Part shown: positions 39,584-48,151 of the stretch, piece after piece
Layout: each line of letters opens with the position of its first letter
How positions within the stretch are numbered: position 1 is the first letter of the stretch
Source: Methylococcus sp. Mc7
GTDB taxonomy: Bacteria > Pseudomonadota > Gammaproteobacteria > Methylococcales > Methylococcaceae
Length of the DNA: 64,000 nucleotides
NCBI RefSeq assembly: GCF_019285515.1
Contig: NZ_CP079095.1
Location: 3,318,501-3,382,500 of the forward strand
Reading direction: 5' to 3'
Made by a program: the position numbers and the translations under genes
The notes under the pieces: generated by a model
Databases searched by the model: none
The model's input: the letters and a program-made list of their open reading frames with translations, nothing else
What the model was told of the DNA's origin: nothing

Positions 39584-40987
39584 TCAGCGGCCTCGCCGCG
39601 ATTTTCCCGGAAAAGCCGCCGGATCGCCAGGTTCGGCCTTTTCCACGCGGCTGAGGAGCGAACCCTCGGCCAGGCGGGTACAGAGCATCTCCCCCGGCTG
39701 GATGTCCTGCCAGCCGTGGATGATGGCGCCGTCCGCGGCGCGCAGGGCGATCGAATAGCCGCGGGCCAGCGTGGCGAGCGGGCTGACGGTATCCAGCCGC
39801 TGGCCCAGCGCCGCGAGCCGTTCGTTTCTGCGTTCCAGGGTGAGCGATGCCGAGCGCCGCAGGCGGGAATCGAGCGAATCGAGCTTCCCGCCAAGGTTCA
39901 TCACCCGCTGGGCGGGATCGTGGCGGACCAGCCTCAGCTCCAGGCCTTGCAGCCGCTGGCGCTGAAGATTCAAACGGATGGCGGTGTTTCGCCCCAGCCG
40001 GTGCTGCAGCTCCGCCAGGCGCTGGGTCTGGCGTTCCAGCCTTTGCCGGGGATGGCATTGCTGCAGCCGTCGCTCGACGAAGTCCAGCCGCTGCTGGATC
40101 CGCTCCAGCCGTCCCAGGAAACTCCGGCGGAGTTGGGATTCGAGGCGCTGCAGGCGGTTGGCGAGGTCGATCCGGTCGGGTGTGACCGCTTCGGCGGCGG
40201 CGGAGGGCGTCGGCGCCCGCAGGTCGGCGGCGAAGTCGGCAATGGTGAAATCCACCTCGTGGCCGATGCCGGTGACCACCGGCGTCCGGCAGGCCACGAT
40301 CGCCCGCGCCAGGCTTTCGTCGTTGAAGGCCCAGAGGTCTTCCAGCGAACCGCCGCCGCGCGCCAAAAGCAGGACGTCGCACCAGCCGCTCGCATCGGCC
40401 CGCTGCAAGGCACGGACGAGTTCCGCCGGCGCTTCGCTGCCCTGGACCATGGCGGGAAACACGATCACGGAAGCCGCCGGGTAGCGCCGCGCCAGCACGG
40501 TGAGGATGTCGCGGATCGCGGCGCCCGTGGGCGAGGTGACGACGCCGATGCAGGCGGGAAAGCGGGGAATGGGCCGCTTGCGGGCCGGATCGAACAGCCC
40601 TTCGGCATCCAGCCGTTTCTTCAGCGCCTCGAAGGCGCGCTGGAGGGCGCCGTCGCCGGCTTCCTCCAGCAGGTCCACGATCAGCTGGTAGTCGCCGCGG
40701 GGTTCGTACAGCCCCACCTGGGCGCGGGCCAGGACGTGATCGCCGTTGGCCGGCTTGAAGCCGAGCAGGCGCCCGGAGCCGCGGAACATGGCGCAGCGGA
40801 CCTGGGCCTCGGCGTCCTTCAGCGTGAAATACAGGTGGCCCGAGGTCGGCGTAGCCAGATTGGACACTTCGCCCTCCACCCAGATCGTGCCGAAATGGGC
40901 GGACAGGGTGATACGGGCTTCGCGGTTGAGGCGCGATACGGTGTAGACGAATTCGGGCCGGGTATTCGGGGCGGAGCGCAGGTTCAC
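39584..40987 (-). CDS. xseA: Exodeoxyribonuclease VII large subunit
   Basis: 467 residues. The N-terminal OB-fold (Y-T-V-S-R-L-N-R-E-A-R-I-T-L; I-W-V-E-G-E-V-S-N) precedes the catalytic domain (V-T-S-P-T-G-A-A-I-R-D-I-L; L-A-R-G-G-G-S-L-E-D-L-W-A-F-N-D-E; V-V-T-G-I-G-H-E-V-D-F-T-I-A-D), and a long Arg/Leu/Gln-rich coiled coil fills the C-terminal half. It degrades single-stranded DNA with XseB, which is not in the window. It ends close to the OmpA gene and starts 8 bp from the hslR stop. Confidence 0.95.
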   Translation of the reverse strand: MNLRSAPNTRPEFVYTVSRLNREARITLSAHFGTIWVEGEVSNLATPTSGHLYFTLKDAEAQVRCAMFRGSGRLLGFKPANGDHVLARAQVGLYEPRGDYQLIVDLLEEAGDGALQRAFEALKKRLDAEGLFDPARKRPIPRFPACIGVVTSPTGAAIRDILTVLARRYPAASVIVFPAMVQGSEAPAELVRALQRADASGWCDVLLLARGGGSLEDLWAFNDESLARAIVACRTPVVTGIGHEVDFTIADFAADLRAPTPSAAAEAVTPDRIDLANRLQRLESQLRRSFLGRLERIQQRLDFVERRLQQCHPRQRLERQTQRLAELQHRLGRNTAIRLNLQRQRLQGLELRLVRHDPAQRVMNLGGKLDSLDSRLRRSASLTLERRNERLAALGQRLDTVSPLATLARGYSIALRAADGAIIHGWQDIQPGEMLCTRLAEGSLLSRVEKAEPGDPAAFPGKSRRGR

Positions 40988-40995
40988 GCCGGCTT

Positions 40996-41421
40996 TCAGT
41001 CCAGGGATTGCTTGAAGCGGTGGATCAGGCGGCGGTCTTTCTTGGAGGGGCGGTGCGCGGGTTCATCCGCGAATTGCCGCTCATCCCGCCGCCGGGCGGC
41101 CTCGGCCTCCCGCCGTGCCAGGCTTTCCGGGGTTTCGCGATAGAGCAGCACCGCCTCCCTGGCGGGCCGGCGCTGGGTGTTCAGGGCTTCGACGACGACC
41201 TCCCAGGCGTCCTGCTCGCGCGTGATCTCCAGCCGCGCGCCGACGCCGATTTCCTTGCCGGGCTTGGCACGCTGGCCGTTCAGATGGACCTTGCCGCCGT
41301 TGATGGCCTCGATGGCGAGCTGCCGGGTCTTGAAGAAACGGGCGGCCCAGAGCCATTTGTCCAGCCTGACCTTCTCTCCATCCTCCGCAGCAGGGGAGGG
41401 ATGCGCACCCGGTCCTGCCAT
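40996..41421 (-). CDS. hslR: Ribosome-associated heat shock protein 15 (S4 domain)
   Basis: 141 residues. The S4 RNA-binding domain is at about 18-80 (V-R-L-D-K-W-L-W-A-A-R-F-F-K-T-R; A-I-N-G-G-K-V-H-L-N-G-Q-R-A-K-P), and a basic C-terminal tail follows (R-P-S-K-K-D-R-R-L-I-H-R-F). Hsp15 recycles stalled 50S subunits carrying nascent chains. It lies between a rhodanese gene and xseA on the same strand with gaps of under 10 bp, so it is probably co-transcribed with them. Confidence 0.9.
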   Translation of the reverse strand: MAGPGAHPSPAAEDGEKVRLDKWLWAARFFKTRQLAIEAINGGKVHLNGQRAKPGKEIGVGARLEITREQDAWEVVVEALNTQRRPAREAVLLYRETPESLARREAEAARRRDERQFADEPAHRPSKKDRRLIHRFKQSLD

Positions 41422-41425
41422 GGGG

Positions 41426-41794
41426 TCAGCCCGAGACCGGCAGACCGCCCTCGCTCCAGGCCTTGAAGCCGCCCGCCATGCTCACGGCCCCGCTCCAGCC
41501 GAGCTGTTGCAGGATGTCGGCGGCCAGCGCCGAACGGCCGCCGCTCTGGCAGTAGACGATGATGGCTGCGTCCTTTTTTCCCTGGAATGCGGGATGGGTC
41601 TCGATGCGGAATTCCACCACGCCGCGCGGAATGTTGATGGCGCCGGGCAGGTGTCCCGCCGCGTACTCTTCCGGCTCGCGGACGTCGAGAATCAAGGTAT
41701 CGCCGAGCGCTGCCTGGACCTCGCTCGTGCCGACTTCACGAATCCGCTGTTTTGCGGCGGCCACCAGATCCATGGGGGTGAGAGCCATGGTCAC
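41426..41794 (-). CDS. Single-domain rhodanese-like protein
   Basis: 122 residues. The rhodanese domain has the C-terminal active-site loop C-Q-S-G-G-R-S with catalytic Cys, and the standard L-I-L-D-V-R-E-P-E-E-Y and G-H-L-P-G-A-I-N-I-P-R-G segments. It probably handles sulfane sulfur in the cytoplasm. ATG 41794 and ATG 41788 are both possible. It follows ispH by 32 bp on the same strand. Confidence 0.9.
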   Translation of the reverse strand: MTMALTPMDLVAAAKQRIREVGTSEVQAALGDTLILDVREPEEYAAGHLPGAINIPRGVVEFRIETHPAFQGKKDAAIIVYCQSGGRSALAADILQQLGWSGAVSMAGGFKAWSEGGLPVSG

Positions 41795-41826
41795 TTCTCC
41801 TTAGCTGAACGTTGAGATTTGCCGGA

Positions 41827-42768
41827 TCAGGCACTGAGCCGGCGCAGTTCCTTGGGCAGGGAAAACACCACCTTTTCCTCGATGCCCTGGGTCTCGGTGG
41901 CGGTGCGCCCGCCCCATTCCTTGAGCTGGGCGATGACCTCCTGCACCAGGATCTCGGGGGCCGAGGCCCCGGCGGTGACGCCGATGCGTTCGGCGCCGGC
42001 GACCATGTCGCGGGTCAACTGGGCGGCGTTGTCGATCAGGAAGGCCTTGCGGCCGAGCTTGTCCGCGATTTCGCGCAGGCGGTTGGAGTTGGAGCTGTTG
42101 GGCGATCCGACCACCAGGATGGTGTCGCACTGGGCCGCCAGTTTCTTCACGGCATCCTGGCGGTTCTGGGTCGCATAGCAAATATCGTCCTTGCGCGGCC
42201 CCAGGATGTTGGGAAAACGCGCTTTCAGCGCTTCCACCACGGCGCCGGTATCGTCGATGGAAAGCGTGGTCTGGGTCACGTAGGCCAGATTGTCCGGATT
42301 CTTCACCTGAAGCTTTTCGACGTCCTCCGGCGACTCCACCAGATAGATGCCGCCGGCCGGGTTGTCGTACTGCCCCATCGTGCCTTCCACTTCCGGGTGT
42401 CCGGCATGGCCGATGAACACGATCTCGCGGCCCTCGTTGGCATGCTGGTGCACTTCGATGTGGACCTTGGTGACCAGCGGGCAGGTGGCGTCGAAGACCT
42501 GAAGGCCGCGCTCCCTGGCTTCTTCCTGGATCTGTTTGGAGACGCCGTGGGCGCTGAAGATCACCGTCGAATTTTCCGGCACCTCGGACAGCTCCTCGAC
42601 GAACACCGCGCCGCGGTCCCGGAGCCCGTCGACCACGTAGCGGTTGTGGACGACCTCATGGCGCACATAGATCGGTGCGCCGAAAACCTCGATGGCGCGG
42701 TCGACGATCTCGATGGCGCGGTCGACCCCGGCGCAGAAGCCGCGGGGATTGGCGAGGATGATTTCCAT
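41827..42768 (-). CDS. ispH: 4-hydroxy-3-methylbut-2-enyl diphosphate reductase
   Basis: 313 residues. The three [4Fe-4S] cysteines are Cys12 (G-F-C-A-G-V), one in D-A-T-C-P-L-V and one in [10 protein letters not shown]. Conserved H-E-V-V-H-N and S-A-H-G-V segments complete the site. It performs the last step of the MEP isoprenoid pathway, giving IPP and DMAPP. It is 23 bp downstream of the cobalamin adenosyltransferase gene. Confidence 0.96.
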   Translation of the reverse strand: MEIILANPRGFCAGVDRAIEIVDRAIEVFGAPIYVRHEVVHNRYVVDGLRDRGAVFVEELSEVPENSTVIFSAHGVSKQIQEEARERGLQVFDATCPLVTKVHIEVHQHANEGREIVFIGHAGHPEVEGTMGQYDNPAGGIYLVESPEDVEKLQVKNPDNLAYVTQTTLSIDDTGAVVEALKARFPNILGPRKDDICYATQNRQDAVKKLAAQCDTILVVGSPNSSNSNRLREIADKLGRKAFLIDNAAQLTRDMVAGAERIGVTAGASAPEILVQEVIAQLKEWGGRTATETQGIEEKVVFSLPKELRRLSA

Positions 42769-42791
42769 GTGTCTGTTACCAGGCTAATTTC

Positions 42792-43400
42792 TTACTTGGG
42801 GGGTGGGGCATTGTGGCATGGCGGTACCGCGGAATCAACGCGAGGCAGGGGCGGTTCGCGGTCACGGCTCCAGGTCGGCTCGCGATGGCCCCCCATGCGG
42901 GCCAGCGCCCGGGCGACCACGAACAGGAAGTCCGACAGCCGGTTCAGATAGGCCAGCGATTCCGGGTTGACGGACTCGGCGCGGGCCAGGGCCACCAGCC
43001 GCCGTTCCGCCCGCCGGCAGACCGTCCGCGCGACGTGGCAATAGGCCGCCGGCAGGCTGCCGCCGGGCAGCACGAAATCCTTGAGCGGCGGCAGCTGACC
43101 GTTGAAATGGTTCAGCCAGGTCTCCAGCCATTCGGTCTGCCGGCGCTGAATCAGGGTCTGGCCGGGCAGACTCAGTTCGCCGCCCAGATCGAACAGGGTC
43201 TGCTGGACTTCGATCAGACAGGCGCGCAGTTCCTCCGAGGTGGCCTGGGTCAGCACCAGGCCGATCGCGCTGTTCAACTCGTCGACCGCACCGCAGGCTT
43301 CGATGCGCAGGCTGTCCTTGCCGGTGCGGCCACCATTGCCGAGGCCGGTGGTGCCGTCGTCGCCGGTTCGGGTGTAGATTCGGGTCAGGCGGTTTCCCAT
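42792..43400 (-). CDS. Cob(I)alamin adenosyltransferase, PduO type
   Basis: 202 residues. The ATP-binding N-terminus R-I-Y-T-R-T-G-D-D-G-T-T-G-L is the PduO signature, with C-G-A-V-D-E-L-N-S-A-I-G and the C-R-R-A-E-R-R helix. It transfers adenosyl from ATP to cob(I)alamin. The last 25 residues are a Pro-rich extension beyond the usual end. ATG 43400 overlaps the rraA stop by one base (TGATG). Confidence 0.92.
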   Translation of the reverse strand: MGNRLTRIYTRTGDDGTTGLGNGGRTGKDSLRIEACGAVDELNSAIGLVLTQATSEELRACLIEVQQTLFDLGGELSLPGQTLIQRRQTEWLETWLNHFNGQLPPLKDFVLPGGSLPAAYCHVARTVCRRAERRLVALARAESVNPESLAYLNRLSDFLFVVARALARMGGHREPTWSRDREPPLPRVDSAVPPCHNAPPPK

Positions 43401-43885
43401 CAGATCAGCTTCTCCTCGGAGACGACGATGCCGTCTTCGTCCGCGTAGAGGTAATGATCGCTGCGGAAGTTCACGCTGGCGAAGGTGATCAGGCAATCGC
43501 GGTCGCCACCGCCCCGCTTGTGGCTCTTGAGGGGGTGGGTGTGGAGCGCGCGGATGCCGATGGGGACCGCGCCGAGTTCCACCGAATCCCGTACGCAGCC
43601 GTACACGATGATGCCTTGCCAGCCATTGTCGGCGGCGAGCCGCGCCAGGTTTCCGCCCAGCAGCGCGCAGCGGTGGGAGGCGCCGCCGTCGATGACCAGG
43701 ACGCGGCCTTCCGCCTTCTGTTCCAGGGTTTCCCGGATCAGCACGTTGTCTTCGAATACCTTGAGGGTCGTGATCCGTCCTTGAAACCGCGATACCGCAC
43801 CGAAGGGGTGGAACAGCGGTTCCGCGATCTGGAGCGGCTGGGTGCCGTGGAACCGGTCGCAGAGGTCGGCGGTGGTGAAATCCAT
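43400..43885 (-). CDS. rraA: RraA-family protein (RNase E inhibitor / HMG aldolase fold)
   Basis: 161 residues from ATG 43885, giving the normal opening D-F-T-T-A-D-L-C-D. Core motifs: V-L-V-I-D-G-G-A-S-H-R-C-A-L-L-G-G-N, V-Y-G-C-V-R-D-S, Y-A-D-E-D-G-I-V-V. RraA binds RNase E and reduces degradosome activity; close homologues are 4-hydroxy-4-methyl-2-oxoglutarate aldolases, and sequence alone does not settle which applies here. It sits between yegQ and the adenosyltransferase on the minus strand. Confidence 0.88.
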   Translation of the reverse strand: MDFTTADLCDRFHGTQPLQIAEPLFHPFGAVSRFQGRITTLKVFEDNVLIRETLEQKAEGRVLVIDGGASHRCALLGGNLARLAADNGWQGIIVYGCVRDSVELGAVPIGIRALHTHPLKSHKRGGGDRDCLITFASVNFRSDHYLYADEDGIVVSEEKLI

Positions 43886-43908
43886 GGTCGGAAACTCCGG
43901 TGATGACA

Positions 43909-45249
43909 TTAGAGGTAGCGTGACAGCAAGGCAGTATCGCCGCAGGGCGCGGGCAGGGGAATCCTGACTTCCCATCCGCCGCCGGGAGCTTCCTGCATGG
44001 CGTTGCCCTGGGAGTCCTCCATGCCGGCCAGGACGAAATCGAGGTTGCCTTCGGGGCGGATCAGCTCCAGCCGGTCGCCCACGCCGAACTTGTTCTTGAC
44101 CGTCACTTCAGCCACGCCGGCGTCGAATCCGGTGACTTCGGCGACGAACTGTTGGCGGTGGCTTTCGGAGTATCCCCGCACGTAGTTCTGGTAATCCTGG
44201 GTATGGTGGCGCTGGTAGAACCCGTCCGTGTAGCCGCGCTGCGCCAGGTTTTCCAGCACGCCGAGCAGGTTCCAGTCGAATTTCCGACCCGCCAGCGCGT
44301 CGTCGATGGCCCGGCGGTAGACCTGGGCGGTGCGGGCCACATAGTAATGGGACTTGGTGCGGCCCTCGATCTTCAGGCTGTCGACCCCGATCTCCACCAG
44401 CCGCCGCACGTGTTCGACCGCGCGCAGATCCTTGGAATTCATGATGTAGGTGCCGTGTTCGTCCTCCATCACCGGCATCAGCTCGCCGGGGCGGTTTTCC
44501 TCTTCCAGGAAATACACCTCGTCGGCCAGCGGGTGGCGTTCGGCGGAGCCGCAGTCCGCCAGGTTTCCGTTAAGCTCCGCCAGGTTCAGCCGCAGCGCCC
44601 CCGGAACATAGTCTCCCTCGGCGTTCTCCCGCGCCGGGGCGACGTCGTACTTCCAGCGGCAGGCGTTGGTGCAGGTGCCCTGGTTGGGGTCGCGGTGATT
44701 GAAATAACCGGAGAGCAGGCAGCGGCCGGAGTAGGCGATGCACAGCGCGCCATGGACGAAGACCTCGAGCTCCGTGTCCGGGCAATGCTGGCGGATTTCG
44801 GCGATCTCGTCGAGCGAGAGCTCGCGCGAGAGGATGATCCGGGCGATGCCGACGGACTGCCAGAATTTCACCGCGGCGAAATTCACGGTGTTGGCCTGCA
44901 CCGACAGATGAATCGGCATCTCCGGCCAAGCCTCGCGCGCCATCAGGATGAGGCCGGGATCGGCCATGATCAACGCATCCGGCCCCATCGCGACCACGGG
45001 CGCCATGTCCTTGATGAAAGTCTTGATCTTCGCGTTGTGGGGCAGCACGTTGGCGGCGAGATAGAACTTCTTGCCCAGGCGGTGGGCCTCGGCGATGCCC
45101 AGTGCCAGGTTTTTCTCCAGGAAGTCGTTGTTGCGGACCCGCAGCGAGTACCGCGGCTGGCCGGCATAGACGGCGTCGGCGCCATAGGCGAAGGCGTAAC
45201 GCAGGTTCTTCAGGGTGCCGGCGGGGGAGAGCAGTTCGACAGGGCGCAT
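43909..45249 (-). CDS. yegQ: U32 family tRNA hydroxylation protein (YegQ/TrhP)
   Basis: 446 residues. The U32 signature E-V-F-V-H-G-A-L-C-I-A-Y-S-G-R-C-L-L-S is followed by the iron-sulfur cysteines (R-C-L-L-S; T-C-T-N-A-C-R-W). The N-terminal P-V-E-L-L-S-P-A-G-T-L-K-N-L-R-Y-A is standard. YegQ/TrhP introduces the 5-hydroxyuridine modification at the wobble position of several tRNAs. It is the first gene of a leftward run continuing with rraA and cobalamin adenosyltransferase. Confidence 0.92.
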   Translation of the reverse strand: MRPVELLSPAGTLKNLRYAFAYGADAVYAGQPRYSLRVRNNDFLEKNLALGIAEAHRLGKKFYLAANVLPHNAKIKTFIKDMAPVVAMGPDALIMADPGLILMAREAWPEMPIHLSVQANTVNFAAVKFWQSVGIARIILSRELSLDEIAEIRQHCPDTELEVFVHGALCIAYSGRCLLSGYFNHRDPNQGTCTNACRWKYDVAPARENAEGDYVPGALRLNLAELNGNLADCGSAERHPLADEVYFLEEENRPGELMPVMEDEHGTYIMNSKDLRAVEHVRRLVEIGVDSLKIEGRTKSHYYVARTAQVYRRAIDDALAGRKFDWNLLGVLENLAQRGYTDGFYQRHHTQDYQNYVRGYSESHRQQFVAEVTGFDAGVAEVTVKNKFGVGDRLELIRPEGNLDFVLAGMEDSQGNAMQEAPGGGWEVRIPLPAPCGDTALLSRYL

Positions 45250-45373
45250 CTGGAGCAGAGATGTCTAAGGTATGGTGCAGCTTCCGGCACTATACCAGAA
45301 CCCGGCGCCGCTTGACGCCGCCGCCGCCAGGGCCTATTCATTGGCGCCAACATCCACGATCATGATCGGCCGC

Positions 45374-46036
45374 ATGCGCATATTGTTGGTGGAAGACGAC
45401 GCCATGATCGGCAAGAGCGTCCAGCTCGGGCTGAAGCGGGAAGGCTACGCGGTCGACTGGGTGAGGGACGGGGTGGCTGCGGAGCTGGCGCTCGCGAGCG
45501 GCGTGCACGAGCTGCTGATCCTGGATCTCGGCATCCCGCGCAAATCCGGTCTGGAAGTGCTCGAGGCGCTCCGGGCGGGTCGGAATCCCATGCCGGCCTT
45601 GATCATCACGGCACGCGATTCGGTCGCGGACCGGGTCGCGGGGCTGGACTCGGGGGCCGACGATTACCTGGTCAAGCCGTTCGATCTGGAAGAACTCTCC
45701 GCCCGCGTACGCGCCTTGGCGCGCCGCCGGGTAGGGCGGCCGACGCCGCTGATCGAGCACGACGGGCTCAAGGTGAATCCGATGACCCGGGAGGTGTGGC
45801 TGAACGGGGTGCCGGTCCAGCTTTCGGGGCGCGAATATGCCCTGCTCACCGCTCTGCTCGAACATCCGGGCATGCCCTTGTCGCGGGCTCAGCTCGAAGA
45901 GCGAATCTACGGCTGGGGTGAAGAGGTGGAAAGCAACACGATCGAGGTCTACGTCCATTCACTCCGCCGCAAGCTCGGCGCTCGGCGGATCGTCAACGTG
46001 CGCGGGGTCGGCTATCTCATGCCGAGGCAGTCATGA
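45374..46036 (+). CDS. OmpR-family response regulator
   Basis: 220 residues. The receiver domain carries E-D-D at 7-9, phospho-acceptor Asp51 (L-I-L-D-L-G-I-P) and the conserved Lys in Y-L-V-K-P-F. The C-terminal winged helix ends I-V-N-V-R-G-V-G-Y-L. Sequence is closest in style to QseB/PmrA/TctD regulators. The start at ATG 45374 (M-R-I-L-L-V-E-D-D) is the family norm; ATG 45362 adds four residues. Its stop overlaps the kinase start by 4 bp. Confidence 0.92.
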   Translation: MRILLVEDDAMIGKSVQLGLKREGYAVDWVRDGVAAELALASGVHELLILDLGIPRKSGLEVLEALRAGRNPMPALIITARDSVADRVAGLDSGADDYLVKPFDLEELSARVRALARRRVGRPTPLIEHDGLKVNPMTREVWLNGVPVQLSGREYALLTALLEHPGMPLSRAQLEERIYGWGEEVESNTIEVYVHSLRRKLGARRIVNVRGVGYLMPRQS

Positions 46037-47355
46037 GGTCCATCCGGCGAAGGCTGATCGCGGCGCTGCTCGCGACCATCGCCGGGGCTGTCGGCGCCGG
46101 AGCCTACGCGACTTATTCCGCGGCCAGGTTCGAGGTGGACGCTCTGCTGGATTACCAGCTGCGCCAATTCGCACTGTCCCTGGGGGATCAAGCCTATCCG
46201 CCTCCCGTACGCCGGGGCCGCGACGATCTGGACTTCGTCATCCAGGTCTGGAGCCCAGAGGGCGTTCAGCTCTATTTCTCCCATCCGCACCGCTCACTGC
46301 CGGGCCTCGTCGGCAACGGTTACGCCACCATCGAGACCCGCGAGGGCGCCTGGCGGGTGTTCGCCTTGCCGCTGGGCCGGCAGGTGATCCAGGTCGCGCA
46401 GCCCATGAGCGTGCGCAACAAGCTGGCGCTGGAGGCCGCGTCCCGGGTGCTGGCGCCGTTCGTCGTGCTGCTGCCGGTGTTGAGCCTGGCGATCTGGTTC
46501 ATCGTGGGGCGGGGGCTGGCGCCACTGCGGCGGCTGGCGCGGGCGGTGGCGGCGCGCACTCCGCAATCCCTGACGCCCCTGCCCGAAACGCGCATCCCCG
46601 AGGAAGCGCTGCCGCTGGTCCATTCCCTGAACGACCTGCTTGCGCGCTTGTCGGAAGCTTTGGCCGCGCAAAGAGCGTTCATCGCCGACGCGGCGCACGA
46701 GCTGCGCACCCCGATCGCCGCCATGCAGCTCCAGGCGGACCTGGCCGAGCATGCGGGAACCGCGGACGAGCGCGCCGCGGCGATGGAGGATCTCAAGGCC
46801 GGCGTCCGGCGCGCGGCCCGGGCGGTGCAGCAGCTCTTGACGCTGGCCCGCCAGGAGCCCGACGCCGTTTCGGTGCCGTTGACCCGTGTGGTGCTGGCGG
46901 ACATCGCCCGGCAGGTGGTGGCGGAACACGCGGGCCTGGCGGCCCGGAAATCGATCGATTTCGGCTTCGCGGAAGTCGATGCCGATCTGAGCGTCACCGG
47001 CGATCCAGGCGCCTTGCATACCCTGCTGGCGAATCTGGTCGACAACGCCGTGCATTACACCCCCCAGGGCGGGGTCGTGGACGTCTCGGTGCGGCGAGGC
47101 GAGGACGGCCGGCCCTGCCTCGAGGTCGCGGATACCGGCCCCGGCATTCCCGCCGCCGAGCGCAGCCGGGTCTTCGACCGTTTCTACCGCGGCGCGGAAA
47201 CCACGGAAGCCGGGACGGGGCTGGGTCTTGCCATCGTCCGCGCGATTGCCGACCGTCACGGCGCCACTGTCACGCTTGCCGAGAGGGTGGAAAAGGGGCT
47301 TTGCGTACGCGTTCTCTTCCCCGCGCAAGATCTGCTCGAGCTCGGCCGGACCTGA
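46033..47355 (+). CDS. Sensor histidine kinase
   Basis: 440 residues. TM1 is at about 8-28, a periplasmic sensor of about 105 residues follows, TM2 at about 138-160, then a HAMP-like linker, the dimerisation helix with His222 (A-A-H-E-L-R-T-P), and the ATPase N box (L-V-D-N-A-V-H-Y-T), G1 (D-T-G-P-G-I) and G2 (G-T-G-L-G-L-A-I) boxes. QseC/TctE-like architecture. The signal cannot be inferred. It is coupled to the response regulator by a 4-bp overlap; no obvious target gene is next to them except the TetR-ABC operon downstream. Confidence 0.92.
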   Translation: MRSIRRRLIAALLATIAGAVGAGAYATYSAARFEVDALLDYQLRQFALSLGDQAYPPPVRRGRDDLDFVIQVWSPEGVQLYFSHPHRSLPGLVGNGYATIETREGAWRVFALPLGRQVIQVAQPMSVRNKLALEAASRVLAPFVVLLPVLSLAIWFIVGRGLAPLRRLARAVAARTPQSLTPLPETRIPEEALPLVHSLNDLLARLSEALAAQRAFIADAAHELRTPIAAMQLQADLAEHAGTADERAAAMEDLKAGVRRAARAVQQLLTLARQEPDAVSVPLTRVVLADIARQVVAEHAGLAARKSIDFGFAEVDADLSVTGDPGALHTLLANLVDNAVHYTPQGGVVDVSVRRGEDGRPCLEVADTGPGIPAAERSRVFDRFYRGAETTEAGTGLGLAIVRAIADRHGATVTLAERVEKGLCVRVLFPAQDLLELGRT

Positions 47356-47436
47356 GGGGCAGGCCGTTCCCCTGCCTTGGGGGAGGGATGGCGCCCGGTC
47401 GCCGTTTTCACGGTCCGCAATAGGCGGACGCGGCGC

Positions 47437-47465
47437 TTGACTTCGTACCGCCCGTCCGGTAATTT
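47437..47465 (+). promoter_or_regulatory. Sigma-70 promoter of the TetR-ABC operon
   Basis: TTGACT and TAATTT are 17 bp apart, giving a transcription start near 47472 and a leader of about 23 nt before the TetR gene. Confidence 0.55.
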
Positions 47466-47471
47466 CCGTTC

Positions 47472-47483
47472 AAACAACTGTTT
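47472..47483. promoter_or_regulatory. Candidate TetR operator
   Basis: The palindrome AAACA-AC-TGTTT overlaps the predicted transcription start and ends 11 nt before the TetR start codon. That position suits autorepression by the TetR-family protein. Confidence 0.4.
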
Positions 47484-47494
47484 TAATCGCCTGA

Positions 47495-48151
47495 ATGAAT
47501 CGGCTCGATCCCTCTCTTTGCCAGGACGCCACCCGCGAGCGGCTGCTGCAGGCCGCGCTGGACGTGTTTGCCGACAAAGGATTCCACGATGCCACGGTGC
47601 GGGACATCTGCGCCAGGGCGGAGGTGAACGCGGCTTCCGTGAACTACCATTTCCGCAGCAAGGAGGCGCTGTATTCGGAAGTCCTCGCGGCCGCATTCCG
47701 CGAAACTCACGAACGCTACCCCGACACATTGGCCCGCGATCCGAGTCTGCCGCCCGAGACTCGGCTGCGCCAATTCATCGCCAACTTCCTGGCCCGCATG
47801 CTGGACGAGACGCATCTCGGCCGCCATGGAAAGCTGATCGCCCGCGAGATCGCCGACCCCACCGCCGCGCTCGACCAGGTCATCGAGACCACGATGAAAC
47901 CGCGCTGCGCGCTTCTGCAAGGCATCATCGCCGAACTGGTCGGCCCCGGTGTCAGCGAGGCGGAAATGCACCGGCTGGGTTTGAGCATCGTCGGCCAGTG
48001 CCTGATGTACCGGCACTCGCGCTCGCTGATCGACCGGCTCTGTCCGGAGATCATCGCCACTCCCGAGGAGATCGAGAAAACCGCCGAGCACATCGCCTGC
48101 TTCTCGGTTGCCGCGCTCAGGCATCTGTCCGCCGGGGAGGCCGGACCGTGA
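47495..48151 (+). CDS. TetR-family regulator (CecR/DUF1956 type)
   Basis: 218 residues. The N-terminal HTH (R-E-R-L-L-Q-A-A-L-D-V-F-A-D-K-G-F-H-D-A-T-V-R-D-I-C; N-Y-H-F-R-S-K-E-A-L-Y) and a C-terminal ligand domain of the DUF1956 type (H-G-K-L-I-A-R-E-I-A-D-P-T) place it with regulators such as E. coli CecR that control neighbouring ABC export and HlyD genes. Here the same gene order follows. Its stop overlaps the permease GTG start (GTGA). Confidence 0.9.
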   Translation: MNRLDPSLCQDATRERLLQAALDVFADKGFHDATVRDICARAEVNAASVNYHFRSKEALYSEVLAAAFRETHERYPDTLARDPSLPPETRLRQFIANFLARMLDETHLGRHGKLIAREIADPTAALDQVIETTMKPRCALLQGIIAELVGPGVSEAEMHRLGLSIVGQCLMYRHSRSLIDRLCPEIIATPEEIEKTAEHIACFSVAALRHLSAGEAGP